The notes beneath the pieces were generated by a model that searched no databases, was not told the origin of the DNA, and saw nothing but the letters and a program-made list of their open reading frames with translations. This document shows positions 43,005 through 51,614 of a DNA stretch of 51,984 bases, piece by piece. This DNA is from an uncultured Solirubrobacterales bacterium. Its GTDB lineage: Bacteria; Actinomycetota; Thermoleophilia; Solirubrobacterales; Solirubrobacteraceae. The stretch lies in contig CAIJLJ010000163.1 in NCBI GenBank assembly GCA_903821395.1, positions 1-51,984 of the forward strand, written 5' to 3'. Made by a program: the position numbers and the translations under genes. The first letter of the stretch is position 1. The number at the start of each line of letters is the position of its first letter.

Positions 43005-43655
43005 TCAGCTCTGTCCAATCAGTTGTTCTATTAGGGCGATGTCGTCGGCGTCAGTTTCGCCACGCTCGGGGTGCCACATCAGCGCGACCTGGGGGAGCGT
43101 GGAGTGAACGATCGCTTCAACTGTGCCGTCGGGGGCGGTTGCGGCCAGCTCCCAGCGATCGGGAATGGCGATCTGCTCGGCTCCCCAGTTGTGGAACGAG
43201 TTGACGCTGCGACCGTCACGGATCGGCCAATTGGCGGCCGCTGGATGCGCCGTGATCACGTGATCCTGCGCGACGTGGCCTTCGACCGGAACGAGCCTGC
43301 CGCCGCCGCTATCAACGATCAGCTGGAGGCCGCGGCAGACCGCCAGCAGCGGGATCGAAAGCTCGGTTGCCTGTTGCAACAGCAAGGCCTCGGTGCGATC
43401 GCGCTCCGGCGCGGCGTCGGCGCCATCGACGAGGTGAGCGAGGTCGTTGCCGCCGGTCAACACGATTAGCGCCGGGTCGGCGGCGGCGAGCCATGACGAA
43501 GGGTCGGCAAGCGAGTTGGGCATCGGCAGTGTTATTAGCTCAAGCTGCTCGAGTAACGCCGCCCAGCGCTGGTCGAGCGCATCGCGGCGCTCACCGCGAT
43601 CGGCGAAGGCCTCAACCCGCTGGCTGACTACGGCCCGGCCGCCGGCGCCGCTCAT
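43005..43655 (-). CDS. Class I amidotransferase-fold hydrolase, probable gamma-glutamyl-CDP-amidate hydrolase (Cj1417-like)
   Basis: 216 residues. The triad is C107 in AVCRGLQ, H195 and E197 in MWHPERG, the peptidase C26/GATase arrangement. LTGGNDLAHL and the N-terminal ERRDALDQRW fit the Cj1417 branch better than PuuD or GuaA. Cj1417 cleaves CDP-L-glutamine to glutamate and cytidine diphosphoramidate. No synthetase domain is attached, which fits a free-standing hydrolase. Its ATG overlaps the stop of the kinase gene by four bases (ATGA), so kinase and hydrolase are translationally coupled. Confidence 0.82.
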   Translation of the reverse strand: MSGAGGRAVVSQRVEAFADRGERRDALDQRWAALLEQLELITLPMPNSLADPSSWLAAADPALIVLTGGNDLAHLVDGADAAPERDRTEALLLQQATELSIPLLAVCRGLQLIVDSGGGRLVPVEGHVAQDHVITAHPAAANWPIRDGRSVNSFHNWGAEQIAIPDRWELAATAPDGTVEAIVHSTLPQVALMWHPERGETDADDIALIEQLIGQS

Positions 43656-46600
43656 CCGAGGATCTCGATCGTTCGGCTCGAACAGTCAAGGCTTACGACG
43701 GTCGCCGATGCGAGCGCATCGAAGCGCGTCTCACCAACCCCGATTGCGGCCGGTATTCCAAGCTCTGCTGCGCGCACCGCCATGTGCGAATTGGCGCCGC
43801 CGTACATCGTGATCAGGCCGGCGATGTTGCGCGCCAGCATCCAGTCATAGCCAGGATCTGCTGTGGCGATTAGGACGAGTTTGCCGGCGACCTCTACCGA
43901 CGGGCTCGCTGGCTCCACGACGAGCTCAGCTTGAACCGCGCCAGTGGTAATGAAGTTTGGCTCAGCTTGATCCTGCTCGAAGCAGCTGACATTGCTGTCG
44001 GCGTTGAGCTGCGCCGGGAGGCATACAGCCTGGCTGAGTAGGTGCAGCTCAACTCCCTCGTCTGAGCGGCCGAGCAGATAGTCGCGTGGATCGCCGAGCA
44101 CTTCGCGGCATCGTAGGAGATCCTCGAGCGCAACGTGAGCGAGTTGCTCGCGATTGACCCCAACGGAAGCGCCGTATTCGGCGATCGCTTCGAGTGCGAG
44201 ACTCAGGGCGCGAGTGAAAACGAACTTGCCCTGCTCGCGGCCAGCGATCGCATTTCGCGCGAAGCGGTCGAAAGCGGCGGCGTCGATGCCGAGGCCGAGT
44301 GCTTCCAGCGCCGTGGTTATTGCAGCCCCGCTCGCCGCTTGCCACTGGAACGGCTCTTGAGCTTCCGGTTCGCTCGCGCGCTCGATGATCGGGCCGAGGT
44401 ACTCGTCTGCGGCGCCGGCGTACCAGAGCGAAGTGATGTCGTACGTCCCCGGTCGTAGATGGCCGTAGCTGGCAATCAACTGATCCCAGCTAAGCGCGCC
44501 CTGCTTCACCTGCCAGGCATCGCTGCGCAGCGTGCTGAGGACGGTCTCAACCGACGCCAAGAAGCGATCGGCTTCGTCTGCCGGCAGCGCGCCGGCAGTA
44601 ACCAGCGAGCGCAGCAGAGTCGTGGCGACGAAAGCTCCGCGGGCAAGGTGCGCAAAGAGTGGCGTGCCGATGCTGCGGGCGGCCTCCAGCTGCGCGGCCG
44701 CGCGCTCGAGCGGCGGCATACCGGACGCTTCGATCTCGTTAATCCGCGCCGACAGCGCGGGAAGCGCGGCGAGGTCACCGTCAACGCGGGCGATTCCGGC
44801 GGCCGTGATCTCGCGCAGCGCAGCGGCGAGCTGTTCAACGTCGGCGCTACTTAGCCCAGCCTCGAGCAGCCGCTGCGAGCTTTGCTCAAAGTTAGGCGTC
44901 AGGCAGGTGAAGAGAATGTCGAACTCGACCTTGTCGTGGAGCTCTGGGTGCTGCTCGAGACGCGCTAGATATGCGTCAACTAGGCGCTCGGCCAGATCAT
45001 CCGGGAGCGCTGCAGGAATGAACGAGTTGAAGCTTGCCCGAACGTCAACATAGGGGTGACCAGCCAGCTCGAACAAGAGCGGGCAAGGGCGGACGTCGCG
45101 GTAGCCGTACTCTGCCCGCTGCTGAGCCCAGACCTGATCGGTGACGAGGTATTGGTAGAGGCTCGCGGCAAGCCGCTTCGGCGTGGTGCCGATGATCTCA
45201 GCAGGGTTCCAGTCGCTCATAACACTGAAGTAGGGGCTGGCACCAAGCAGCGTCGGGCCGGGAGCAGTCCGCGCTGCGAGCGCTGCCGCTGCCTCTCCGA
45301 TCGCTTCCTCGACGTCCTCGTCGGCAGCCGAAGCGGGGCCGTGCGTCATAACGATCGGCCTCGCCTGAAGGATGTGCGTCTTATCGCCGCAGACGGCAAA
45401 CTCGATGTCTAGCGAGTCATGGCCGATCAGTGCTTCGATCCGGCGAACGGTGTCGATCACGCCGGCCAGCGTTTTGGGAACAGCGGCTGGCGTTTCTGCG
45501 GCTCTATGGACAACAAGGGTGCGTACGCTGCGCCCCGCGGTGACGGCGTCCGTTGACTGCGACGAGTCGTCGTAGTTGATCACGTAGTAAGGCGCGCCGG
45601 TGGCATGCGTGCGCGTCATGACGACGCCGCTGGCGACGACGTCCGTGAGCATCTCCTGGACGAGCACTTGGTCGTCATCTTCGGCCGTGCCGTAGGAGGT
45701 CAGTACTTCGCCGATCGCGTCGCTCAGCGCTGCACCGGTCCTTTCGACGTTGAGGATGCTGGTGTAGCGGCCGGCGCCGGAGTCAAGCCAGCCGTCTTCG
45801 GAGCGGGCGCTGCTGCGAACGATCAGGCGCCCGCCCGGAAGTTGATCGAGGATCTCTGCCGTGATCGCGTCTGGTTCGCTCGCCCAGCGATCTGCTCTAA
45901 ATGAGACCTGTGCCCCAATCACGCCGCCGTGGTCCATCGGGCGAAGGCGTTCAAGCGACTCGGCTTTTGTGCCGAGGATGAAACGCGCGAGGTCCTGCTT
46001 GGCGTTTAGTTCGGCCCAATCGCCGTCGAGATCGACTGCGCCCACGCTTAAACCGGCTGCGAGGCAAAAGGCGACGATGTCGGGCAAAGTTGCGTTTGGT
46101 TCGATCCGGCCATCGCTGAGAGCGGCGGTGAGGAGGCTGATCGCTTCACTGCCGAAGCGCGCGATGCCGGCAAGCTCTGCGTTGGCGCTTTCTGTCGGTA
46201 CGAGCCTGCCTATCTGCTTTACCTCGGTGCCATCAACTAGCACCTTCTCGGCGGCTGCGAGGTCTTTTGCGGATCGGTCGCTGTAGCGCTCGCGCCAGCG
46301 CGAGTCGACTGCTACGGCGACGTCACCGGGCGTGTCGCGCAGCGCCGTCACGGAGCTCGGTCGCAGTACTACGTCGGAGTAGGCCACGTAGGTCGTTCGC
46401 TCAGGGTCGAGTCCTGCCAGAGCCAGCGACGCTGCCGGGCCGCTGTGCTGCCAATCCGGGTTCAGCACCATCTGCACCGCTGGGTAGCGGAGGACAATCT
46501 CTTCGGCCCTGTAGCCGCCGACAAATCGAATCTCAACGTCGTCAACTGCGGCCAGCGCAGCGAGTGTCCAATCGAGCACTCGGCCGTGTTCGGGGATGTC

Positions 46601-46684
46601 AACAACCGCCGATGGCAGACCTCCCCAGACGGCGCGTCCGGCGCCGAGAATTACCGCGAGCGGCGGTTTTGTCGCGGCGGACAC
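43652..46684 (-). CDS. PEP-synthase-like L-glutamine kinase (Cj1418-like) fused to a nucleotidyltransferase-like domain
   Basis: 1010 residues from GTG 46684, chosen because TACGAT lies six bases upstream; an ATG at 46756 would add 24 residues. Residues about 8-240 resemble a cytidylyltransferase (GYRAEEIVLRYP, NPDWQHSGPAASL, YSDVV) but the GxGxR-Lys loop is degenerate. From about 285 the PPDK ATP-binding half has VRSSARSEDGW (289-299) and ILQARPI (438-444). The phosphohistidine domain is at the end: GGANSHMAVRAAELGIPA with H967. This is the layout of Campylobacter Cj1418, which phosphorylates the amide nitrogen of glutamine. There is no PEP-binding barrel. Confidence 0.85.
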   Translation of the reverse strand: MSAATKPPLAVILGAGRAVWGGLPSAVVDIPEHGRVLDWTLAALAAVDDVEIRFVGGYRAEEIVLRYPAVQMVLNPDWQHSGPAASLALAGLDPERTTYVAYSDVVLRPSSVTALRDTPGDVAVAVDSRWRERYSDRSAKDLAAAEKVLVDGTEVKQIGRLVPTESANAELAGIARFGSEAISLLTAALSDGRIEPNATLPDIVAFCLAAGLSVGAVDLDGDWAELNAKQDLARFILGTKAESLERLRPMDHGGVIGAQVSFRADRWASEPDAITAEILDQLPGGRLIVRSSARSEDGWLDSGAGRYTSILNVERTGAALSDAIGEVLTSYGTAEDDDQVLVQEMLTDVVASGVVMTRTHATGAPYYVINYDDSSQSTDAVTAGRSVRTLVVHRAAETPAAVPKTLAGVIDTVRRIEALIGHDSLDIEFAVCGDKTHILQARPIVMTHGPASAADEDVEEAIGEAAAALAARTAPGPTLLGASPYFSVMSDWNPAEIIGTTPKRLAASLYQYLVTDQVWAQQRAEYGYRDVRPCPLLFELAGHPYVDVRASFNSFIPAALPDDLAERLVDAYLARLEQHPELHDKVEFDILFTCLTPNFEQSSQRLLEAGLSSADVEQLAAALREITAAGIARVDGDLAALPALSARINEIEASGMPPLERAAAQLEAARSIGTPLFAHLARGAFVATTLLRSLVTAGALPADEADRFLASVETVLSTLRSDAWQVKQGALSWDQLIASYGHLRPGTYDITSLWYAGAADEYLGPIIERASEPEAQEPFQWQAASGAAITTALEALGLGIDAAAFDRFARNAIAGREQGKFVFTRALSLALEAIAEYGASVGVNREQLAHVALEDLLRCREVLGDPRDYLLGRSDEGVELHLLSQAVCLPAQLNADSNVSCFEQDQAEPNFITTGAVQAELVVEPASPSVEVAGKLVLIATADPGYDWMLARNIAGLITMYGGANSHMAVRAAELGIPAAIGVGETRFDALASATVVSLDCSSRTIEILG

Positions 46685-46690
46685 GCCAAA

Positions 46691-46696
46691 ATCGTA
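46691..46696 (-). promoter_or_regulatory. Candidate -10 of the phosphoramidate operon
   Basis: TACGAT on the minus strand ends six bases before GTG 46684. The 155 bases to the divergent M23-like gene are the only promoter space for the six-gene operon. Confidence 0.4.
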
Positions 46697-46826
46697 GCGG
46701 TCAGCGGCCGCCGCGCTGGACTCGTTGATTGCGTCGCGTGTCCCGCCTGAGCCCATTCGTGTTGCGCGATTGATTCAAAACCGCGCCGACGCTCACGAGT
46801 TCGCTCTCGCTGCGCCAATCCAAATT

Positions 46827-46832
46827 TACAGT
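46827..46832 (+). promoter_or_regulatory. Candidate -10 of leaderless M23-like gene
   Basis: TACAGT lies seven bases before the ATG at 46840. Confidence 0.4.
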
Positions 46833-46839
46833 CGCGGAA

Positions 46840-47532
46840 ATGACCGCAATTGCTTCTCGATCGCTCGCGTTCGCGCTCCTCGCTTTGCTCGTCAGTCCGC
46901 TGGCTGCAGAGGCTGGGCAGTGGAGTTGGCCGCTCGCAAGTCACCGCGTGGCGCGCAGCTTCGACTTTGACGGCCGCGATCCGTATCGCGCCGGCGCGAA
47001 GCGCGGTGTGACGCTGAGCGGGCGGCCCGGCGCTCAGGTGTTCTCGGCCTGTTCCGGCATCGTCAGCTTTGCTGGGAGGCTCCCCGATGGGCGGCGCGGG
47101 GTGACCGTCCGCTGCGGCGATCTTTCTGCAACCGAGCTGGGTCTCAGTAGCGCTGAGGTCGGCAGGGGGCAGACAGTGATTGCAGGCCAGCCGCTCGGCA
47201 CGCTAGCCGTGAACGGCATGCTTGCAGTAGGCGCGCGGAGAACCACGGAGCGCAGTGGGTACCGCGATCCCGTCGAACTTTTTGGCGCGCAACCGGCCGG
47301 CCGTTCGCCAGCGCCGCTTGCGCCGCGCGGCCGCAGACCAAAGCCTGCCCCTCCGGCGGCGGTGCGAGAGCCCGCACCAATCCCTGGTGCATCACCGTGG
47401 CTGCTTGCCGCAGCGTGGTTTGGCCTTGGTCTCTGTGGCACAGCAGTTGGGGCTGGAATCGCGCTTCGCGGGCGTGGTCGTCGGCGGGCGATGGCGCCCG
47501 CCGCGGCGAGCCAGCCCCAGAGTGATCACTGA
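46840..47532 (+). CDS. Exported LytM/M23-fold protein with lost zinc ligands
   Basis: 230 residues. A signal peptide ends near AAEA (22-25), an M23-like beta domain covers about 28-150, a Pro/Arg-rich linker follows, and a transmembrane helix lies near 185-209. The order WSWPL, FDFDGRDPYRAGAKRGVTL, GAQVFSACSGIVSFAG and YRDPVELFG follows M23 peptidases, but the HxGxD zinc motif is KRGVT (Lys54, Thr58) and the HxH motif is MLA (127-129). It is therefore probably a non-catalytic peptidoglycan-binding or amidase-activating protein, like EnvC or NlpD. It is divergent from the phosphoramidate operon. Confidence 0.78.
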   Translation: MTAIASRSLAFALLALLVSPLAAEAGQWSWPLASHRVARSFDFDGRDPYRAGAKRGVTLSGRPGAQVFSACSGIVSFAGRLPDGRRGVTVRCGDLSATELGLSSAEVGRGQTVIAGQPLGTLAVNGMLAVGARRTTERSGYRDPVELFGAQPAGRSPAPLAPRGRRPKPAPPAAVREPAPIPGASPWLLAAAWFGLGLCGTAVGAGIALRGRGRRRAMAPAAASQPQSDH

Positions 47533-47568
47533 TTCAGCGATCTCCTCCCTCCGTGCCTCCGCGCCCGC

Positions 47569-47574
47569 TAGCGT
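47569..47574 (+). promoter_or_regulatory. Candidate -10 of leaderless metG
   Basis: TAGCGT lies eight bases before ATG 47583, which favours this start over the upstream GTG at 47553. Confidence 0.4.
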
Positions 47575-47582
47575 TCAGCGCG

Positions 47583-49109
47583 ATGGCCCGGCCCACTTTC
47601 TACGTAACAACACCGATCTACTACGTCAATGCTGCTCCTCATTTAGGGCACGCGTACACGTCGATCGCGGCCGACGTGCTGGCGCGCCATCACCGCCAGC
47701 GCGGCGAAGATGTCTTCTTCCTTACTGGCACCGACGAGCACGGCGAGCCGGTTGCGCTTGCTGCAGCCGCCGAAGGCGTTGACCCGCAGCAGTTGGCTGA
47801 CAAGAACGCCGAGCGGTTCCGCGCGCTGATGCCTCAGCTGGAGGCCAGCAACGACTTCTTCATCCGCACCAGTGATGCGCAGCACGTCGCGGCGGTGCAG
47901 GAGATCCTTGAGCGCGTTAAGGCCAATGGGTACGTCTTCGAAGGCACATACGAAGGCTGGTACTGCCCGCGCTGCGCTGACTTTAAGACGGCACAGGAGG
48001 TCGCCGAAGGTAATACCTGCCCGATTCACGGGATTGAGTTGACGCGCGAGAACGAACAGAACTGGTTCTTCCAGCTCTCCGCTTTTCAGGAGCGCTTAGA
48101 GCAGCTATTCGACGGCCAGCCCGACTTTGTCCAGCCGAAGACGCGTTACAACGAGGCTCGCTCGTTCCTTGAAAGTGGGCTCCAGGACGTTTCGCTGTCC
48201 CGTCGCGGACTCGACTGGGGCATCCCTGTTCCTTGGGACCAAGATCAGACGATCTACGTCTGGTGGGATGCCTTGCTCAACTACTACACCGCACTTACCT
48301 ACGCCGAACCCGGAGAGGACCTCGTCGATCGCTTCTGGCCTGCCAGCTACCAACTGATCGGCAAGGACATCCTCAAGTTCCACGCGATCTACTGGCCGGC
48401 GCTGCTGATGGCGGCCGATCTACCTGTGCCTCAGCGCCTCTTCGTCCATGGCTTTCTGCTGATGGACGGCGAGAAGATGAGCAAGTCGCTCGGCAACGTG
48501 CTCGACCCGTTTGCCGTGATCGAACGCTACGGCGCCGACGCGCTGCGTTTCTATCTGCTTCGCGATGTGCCGTTTGGTTCAGACGGTTCGGTTTCGGCAG
48601 CATCATTTGAGGCGCGCTACGAGAACGAGCTCGCCAACGAGTATGGGAACCTCGCTGCGCGCACAATCGCGATGGTTCACCGCTATCGCGACGGCACAGT
48701 GCCAGCCGCGCAGCTCGACAGCGAGCTAGCAACCAACTTCGATGGCCTGCCCGAACAGGTTGCTCAGCTGATCGACGGCGCTGAGGTGACGCAGGCTCTG
48801 GAGGCGATCTGGGAGCGCGTTCGGCGCTGCAACCAGTACGTAGAGGAACGCGCGCCATGGAAGCTCGCCAGTGACGAGGCAAGCAGCGATCAGCTCGACA
48901 TCGTGTTGGCGACTCTCTGCGAGGCGCTTCGCTCGCTGACAGTGCTGCTCGCGCCTTGGCTGCCAGCTAGCGCCGCGAAGCTGCTTGAAGCGCTCGGAGC
49001 CCCCGATGAAAGCTATGCCGCGGCGCCATTTGGCAGCGGTTCGCTAGGGCCAATTGAGAAGATTGAGCCAATGTTCCCGAAGGATCCGAGTGCCGGGGCC
49101 GAGCAATGA
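47583..49109 (+). CDS. metG: Methionyl-tRNA synthetase
   Basis: 508 residues from ATG 47583, where the family usually begins (ARPTFYVTTPIYYVNAAPHLGHAY). The class I signatures are HLGH and KMSKS (in DGEKMSKSLGNV). YCPRC and CPIHG form the zinc-knuckle region. The anticodon-binding helical domain fills the C-terminal third, and there is no C-terminal EMAP/Trbp111 dimerisation domain. It charges tRNA-Met. It heads a chain of four-base overlaps metG-tatD-rsmA-ispE-DedA. Confidence 0.95.
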   Translation: MARPTFYVTTPIYYVNAAPHLGHAYTSIAADVLARHHRQRGEDVFFLTGTDEHGEPVALAAAAEGVDPQQLADKNAERFRALMPQLEASNDFFIRTSDAQHVAAVQEILERVKANGYVFEGTYEGWYCPRCADFKTAQEVAEGNTCPIHGIELTRENEQNWFFQLSAFQERLEQLFDGQPDFVQPKTRYNEARSFLESGLQDVSLSRRGLDWGIPVPWDQDQTIYVWWDALLNYYTALTYAEPGEDLVDRFWPASYQLIGKDILKFHAIYWPALLMAADLPVPQRLFVHGFLLMDGEKMSKSLGNVLDPFAVIERYGADALRFYLLRDVPFGSDGSVSAASFEARYENELANEYGNLAARTIAMVHRYRDGTVPAAQLDSELATNFDGLPEQVAQLIDGAEVTQALEAIWERVRRCNQYVEERAPWKLASDEASSDQLDIVLATLCEALRSLTVLLAPWLPASAAKLLEALGAPDESYAAAPFGSGSLGPIEKIEPMFPKDPSAGAEQ

Positions 49110-49855
49110 TCGATAGCCACACCCATCTTGATTTCTGCGAGCAGCCCAACGAGCAGCTTGTAAACGAGGCGCTGGAGGCAGGGGTTACAAAGATCCTGAC
49201 CGTCGGCACCGACGCATCAAGCTCGCGTGACGCGCTTGCGGCGGCCGCGCAGTTCCCGTCGGTCTTCGCTGCTGTCGGCCATCATCCCAACAATGCGACC
49301 GGCTTCTCCGGCGCCGACAGCGCCGAACTGCGCGAGCTCGCTTCAAGTCAGCTCTGCCACGCCGTTGGTGAGACCGGCTTCGATCAGTACCGCGAAGGTG
49401 CGCCGCTGGAAGATCAGCGGCGAGCATTTCACGCCCAGATTGAGATCGCTGGCGAGCTTGACAAGCCGCTGATCATTCACACCCGCGAGGCCGACGACCT
49501 ATCGATCGACACTCTGAGAGAACGGGCCGACGGAGTTCGCGTGATTCTCCACTGCTTCACGATGCCGACGCGGCTCGAGCAGTGCCTTGCCGAAGGCTGG
49601 TGGATCTCATTCGCCGGCAACGTCACCTACCCGAAGGCGAGCGACTTGGCGCAGTCGGTTCTGCTCGTGCCAGACGATCGTTTGTTGGTTGAGACCGACG
49701 CGCCGTACCTGAGCCCTCAGGCGACACGCCGAGAGCGCAACCGGCCAGCGTGCGTAACCGAAACGGCGCGCTTCATCGCTGAGGCGCGCGGAGTTGAGTA
49801 CGCGACCTTTAGCGAGATGGTCGATCGCAACGCGGCCGAACTGTTCGGCTGGTGA
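49106..49855 (+). CDS. tatD: TatD family deoxyribonuclease/metal-dependent hydrolase
   Basis: 249 residues. Metal ligands of the TIM-barrel amidohydrolase are visible: H5 and H7 in DSHTHLDF, the Glu in VGETGFDQY, His in IIHTRE, His in LHCFTM and Asp in VETDAPYLSP. The metG-tatD-rsmA order is common in bacteria. It acts as a 3'-5' exonuclease in DNA repair or turnover. The ATG overlaps the metG stop (ATGA). Confidence 0.94.
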   Translation: MIDSHTHLDFCEQPNEQLVNEALEAGVTKILTVGTDASSSRDALAAAAQFPSVFAAVGHHPNNATGFSGADSAELRELASSQLCHAVGETGFDQYREGAPLEDQRRAFHAQIEIAGELDKPLIIHTREADDLSIDTLRERADGVRVILHCFTMPTRLEQCLAEGWWISFAGNVTYPKASDLAQSVLLVPDDRLLVETDAPYLSPQATRRERNRPACVTETARFIAEARGVEYATFSEMVDRNAAELFGW

Positions 49856-50706
49856 GCGCCGTGGCGGGCTCAACTGAGGACCAACTGCCGGTCCAGCCGA
49901 GCCTGCGGCGGATTCGCGAGTTCAACGTTCGGCCGAAACATGACCTCGGCCAAAACTTCCTGATCGATTCCAACATCCTCGGCGTTATCGACCGCCTCGC
50001 TGCGCTTGGGCCTGATGATGTTGTGCTTGAGATCGGAGGCGGGCTTGGCGTGCTCAGCGAGCATCTCGCTCCGCTATGCGGTCACCTGCACGTAATTGAG
50101 TTAGATCAGGCACTCGTCCCGGCGCTTGAAGACGCGATCTCGGGCAGCCCCAACACGTCTCTACACGTTGGCGACGCGATGACTCTCGACCTAACTGAGC
50201 TCGACCCGCCACCAACTAAAGTCGTCGCCAATCTTCCCTACGGAATTGCCGCGACGGTCGTGCTGCGTACGGTCGAGCTGCTGCCGGGGGTAACCGGCTG
50301 GGTCGCGATGGTGCAGCGCGAGGTTGGCGAGCGGCTCGCGGCAAGCGTTGGCGACAAGGCTTACGGCGCGCCGTCGGTAATTGCACAGCTCTCCTGCGAG
50401 GTGCAGGTCGCACGCGCGGTTTCGCGCAACGTCTTTCATCCGGTGCCGAATGTGGATTCGGTCTTGATCACGCTCCAACGAGTTGCTCCGCCGCCGAGTG
50501 ACGAGCTGCGGCGGCTCGTGCGCGCTGCCTTTGCCCACCGTCGCAAAGCGCTTCCGCGCTCGCTGGCGACGGCGGGATACGGCGACGGTGAGATTCGCGA
50601 TCGCGCGCGCGCTGCGCTCGAGAGGATGGCTCTGCCGCTCGACGTTCGAGCTGAGCGCCTGTCACCCGATCAGTTTCGCGAGCTGCTGGAGGAGCTGAAC
50701 CGATGA
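49852..50706 (+). CDS. rsmA: 16S rRNA dimethyladenosine transferase
   Basis: 284 residues. KHDLGQNFLIDSNI, the SAM loop LEIGGGLGVLSEHL, VIELDQALVP and the catalytic NLPYGIA are standard for KsgA/RsmA, which dimethylates A1518 and A1519 of 16S rRNA. HPVPNVDSVLITL and FAHRRKALPRSL mark the C-terminal domain. The GTG start overlaps the tatD stop by four bases (GTGA). Confidence 0.95.
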   Translation: MSAVAGSTEDQLPVQPSLRRIREFNVRPKHDLGQNFLIDSNILGVIDRLAALGPDDVVLEIGGGLGVLSEHLAPLCGHLHVIELDQALVPALEDAISGSPNTSLHVGDAMTLDLTELDPPPTKVVANLPYGIAATVVLRTVELLPGVTGWVAMVQREVGERLAASVGDKAYGAPSVIAQLSCEVQVARAVSRNVFHPVPNVDSVLITLQRVAPPPSDELRRLVRAAFAHRRKALPRSLATAGYGDGEIRDRARAALERMALPLDVRAERLSPDQFRELLEELNR

Positions 50707-51614
50707 GCGCCTTGCGTGAACTGGCGCCAGCAAAGATTAACCTTGGCCTGACGCTCGGGCCGCTCCGTGACGATGGTCGCCACAGGCTTGTGACCGTTAT
50801 GCAGCCGGTCGCGCTCTGCGACAGCCTCGAACTAGTCCCAGCCGAGCTCGGAGCCAGTGAAGATCAAACACTCTGCCCTGGCGTCGAAGGGGAAAACCTT
50901 GTCGATAAAGCCGTTGCGGGATTCCGCGCGGTCAGCGGCTGGCGCGGGGCGCCTCTACGGATCGAGATCTCGAAGAAGATCCCTGTCGCTGCGGGCATGG
51001 CAGGCGGCTCGGCCGATGCTGGCGCTGCCCTAAGGCTGCTTTCGCGCGTATCGGGTATCGCTGACGAAGATGTTCTGATGACGGTCGCGCGTGATCTCGG
51101 CGCGGACGTACCCGGTCAACTGCAGCCACGTCGCTACCTCGCGAGCGGAGCTGGGGAGGAGCTTCGGGCGCTCCCTGAGGCAGCACCGTTTGGCGTTCTC
51201 GTAGTGCCATCTGAGCGCCAGCTTTCGACCGCCGATGTGTTCGCTGAAGCTGACCGACTTGGACTTGCTCGCAGCGTCGCTGAGCTCGAGTCGAGGCAGG
51301 CCGAGCTCGTTGGCGCACTCGCCGCCGGCGCCGCTTTCGCACCGACCGAGCTGCTGGTCAACGACCTTGAGCCGGCCGCCGTTTCACTTGCCCCGGAGCT
51401 TGCATGGACGCTTGATGAGGTTCGCAGCGCCGGCGCCGACCATGCTTTGGTTTGCGGCTCGGGACCGACGGTGATAGGCCTCTTCGGTGACCTTGATCGC
51501 GCGCGCGGAGCGGCGCTCGCGCTTTCAGGCCGCACGCCAGCGCCGTTCGCGGTTGAACCTTGGTATCCAACAGTTATGCCGTCAGCCAATAGCGATGGGG
51601 CTGCATCAGCATGA
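50703..51614 (+). CDS. ispE: 4-diphosphocytidyl-2-C-methyl-D-erythritol kinase
   Basis: 303-residue GHMP kinase of the MEP isoprenoid pathway. The N-terminal APAKINLGLTLG has the catalytic Lys, PVAAGMAGGSADAGAALR is the ATP-binding glycine loop, GADVPG has the catalytic Asp and VCGSGPTVIGLF is motif 3. The rsmA-ispE order is typical. LQPRRYLASGAGE replaces the more usual GGxAxxxGxGE, a small variation. The ATG overlaps the rsmA stop by four bases. Confidence 0.93.
   Translation: MSALRELAPAKINLGLTLGPLRDDGRHRLVTVMQPVALCDSLELVPAELGASEDQTLCPGVEGENLVDKAVAGFRAVSGWRGAPLRIEISKKIPVAAGMAGGSADAGAALRLLSRVSGIADEDVLMTVARDLGADVPGQLQPRRYLASGAGEELRALPEAAPFGVLVVPSERQLSTADVFAEADRLGLARSVAELESRQAELVGALAAGAAFAPTELLVNDLEPAAVSLAPELAWTLDEVRSAGADHALVCGSGPTVIGLFGDLDRARGAALALSGRTPAPFAVEPWYPTVMPSANSDGAASA

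Noticed and set aside
43652-46684. PEP synthase, pyruvate phosphate dikinase or rifampicin phosphotransferase
   Set aside because: There is no PEP/pyruvate-binding barrel, and the neighbouring cytidylyltransferase and hydrolase point to the glutamine kinase branch; still needs phylogeny.
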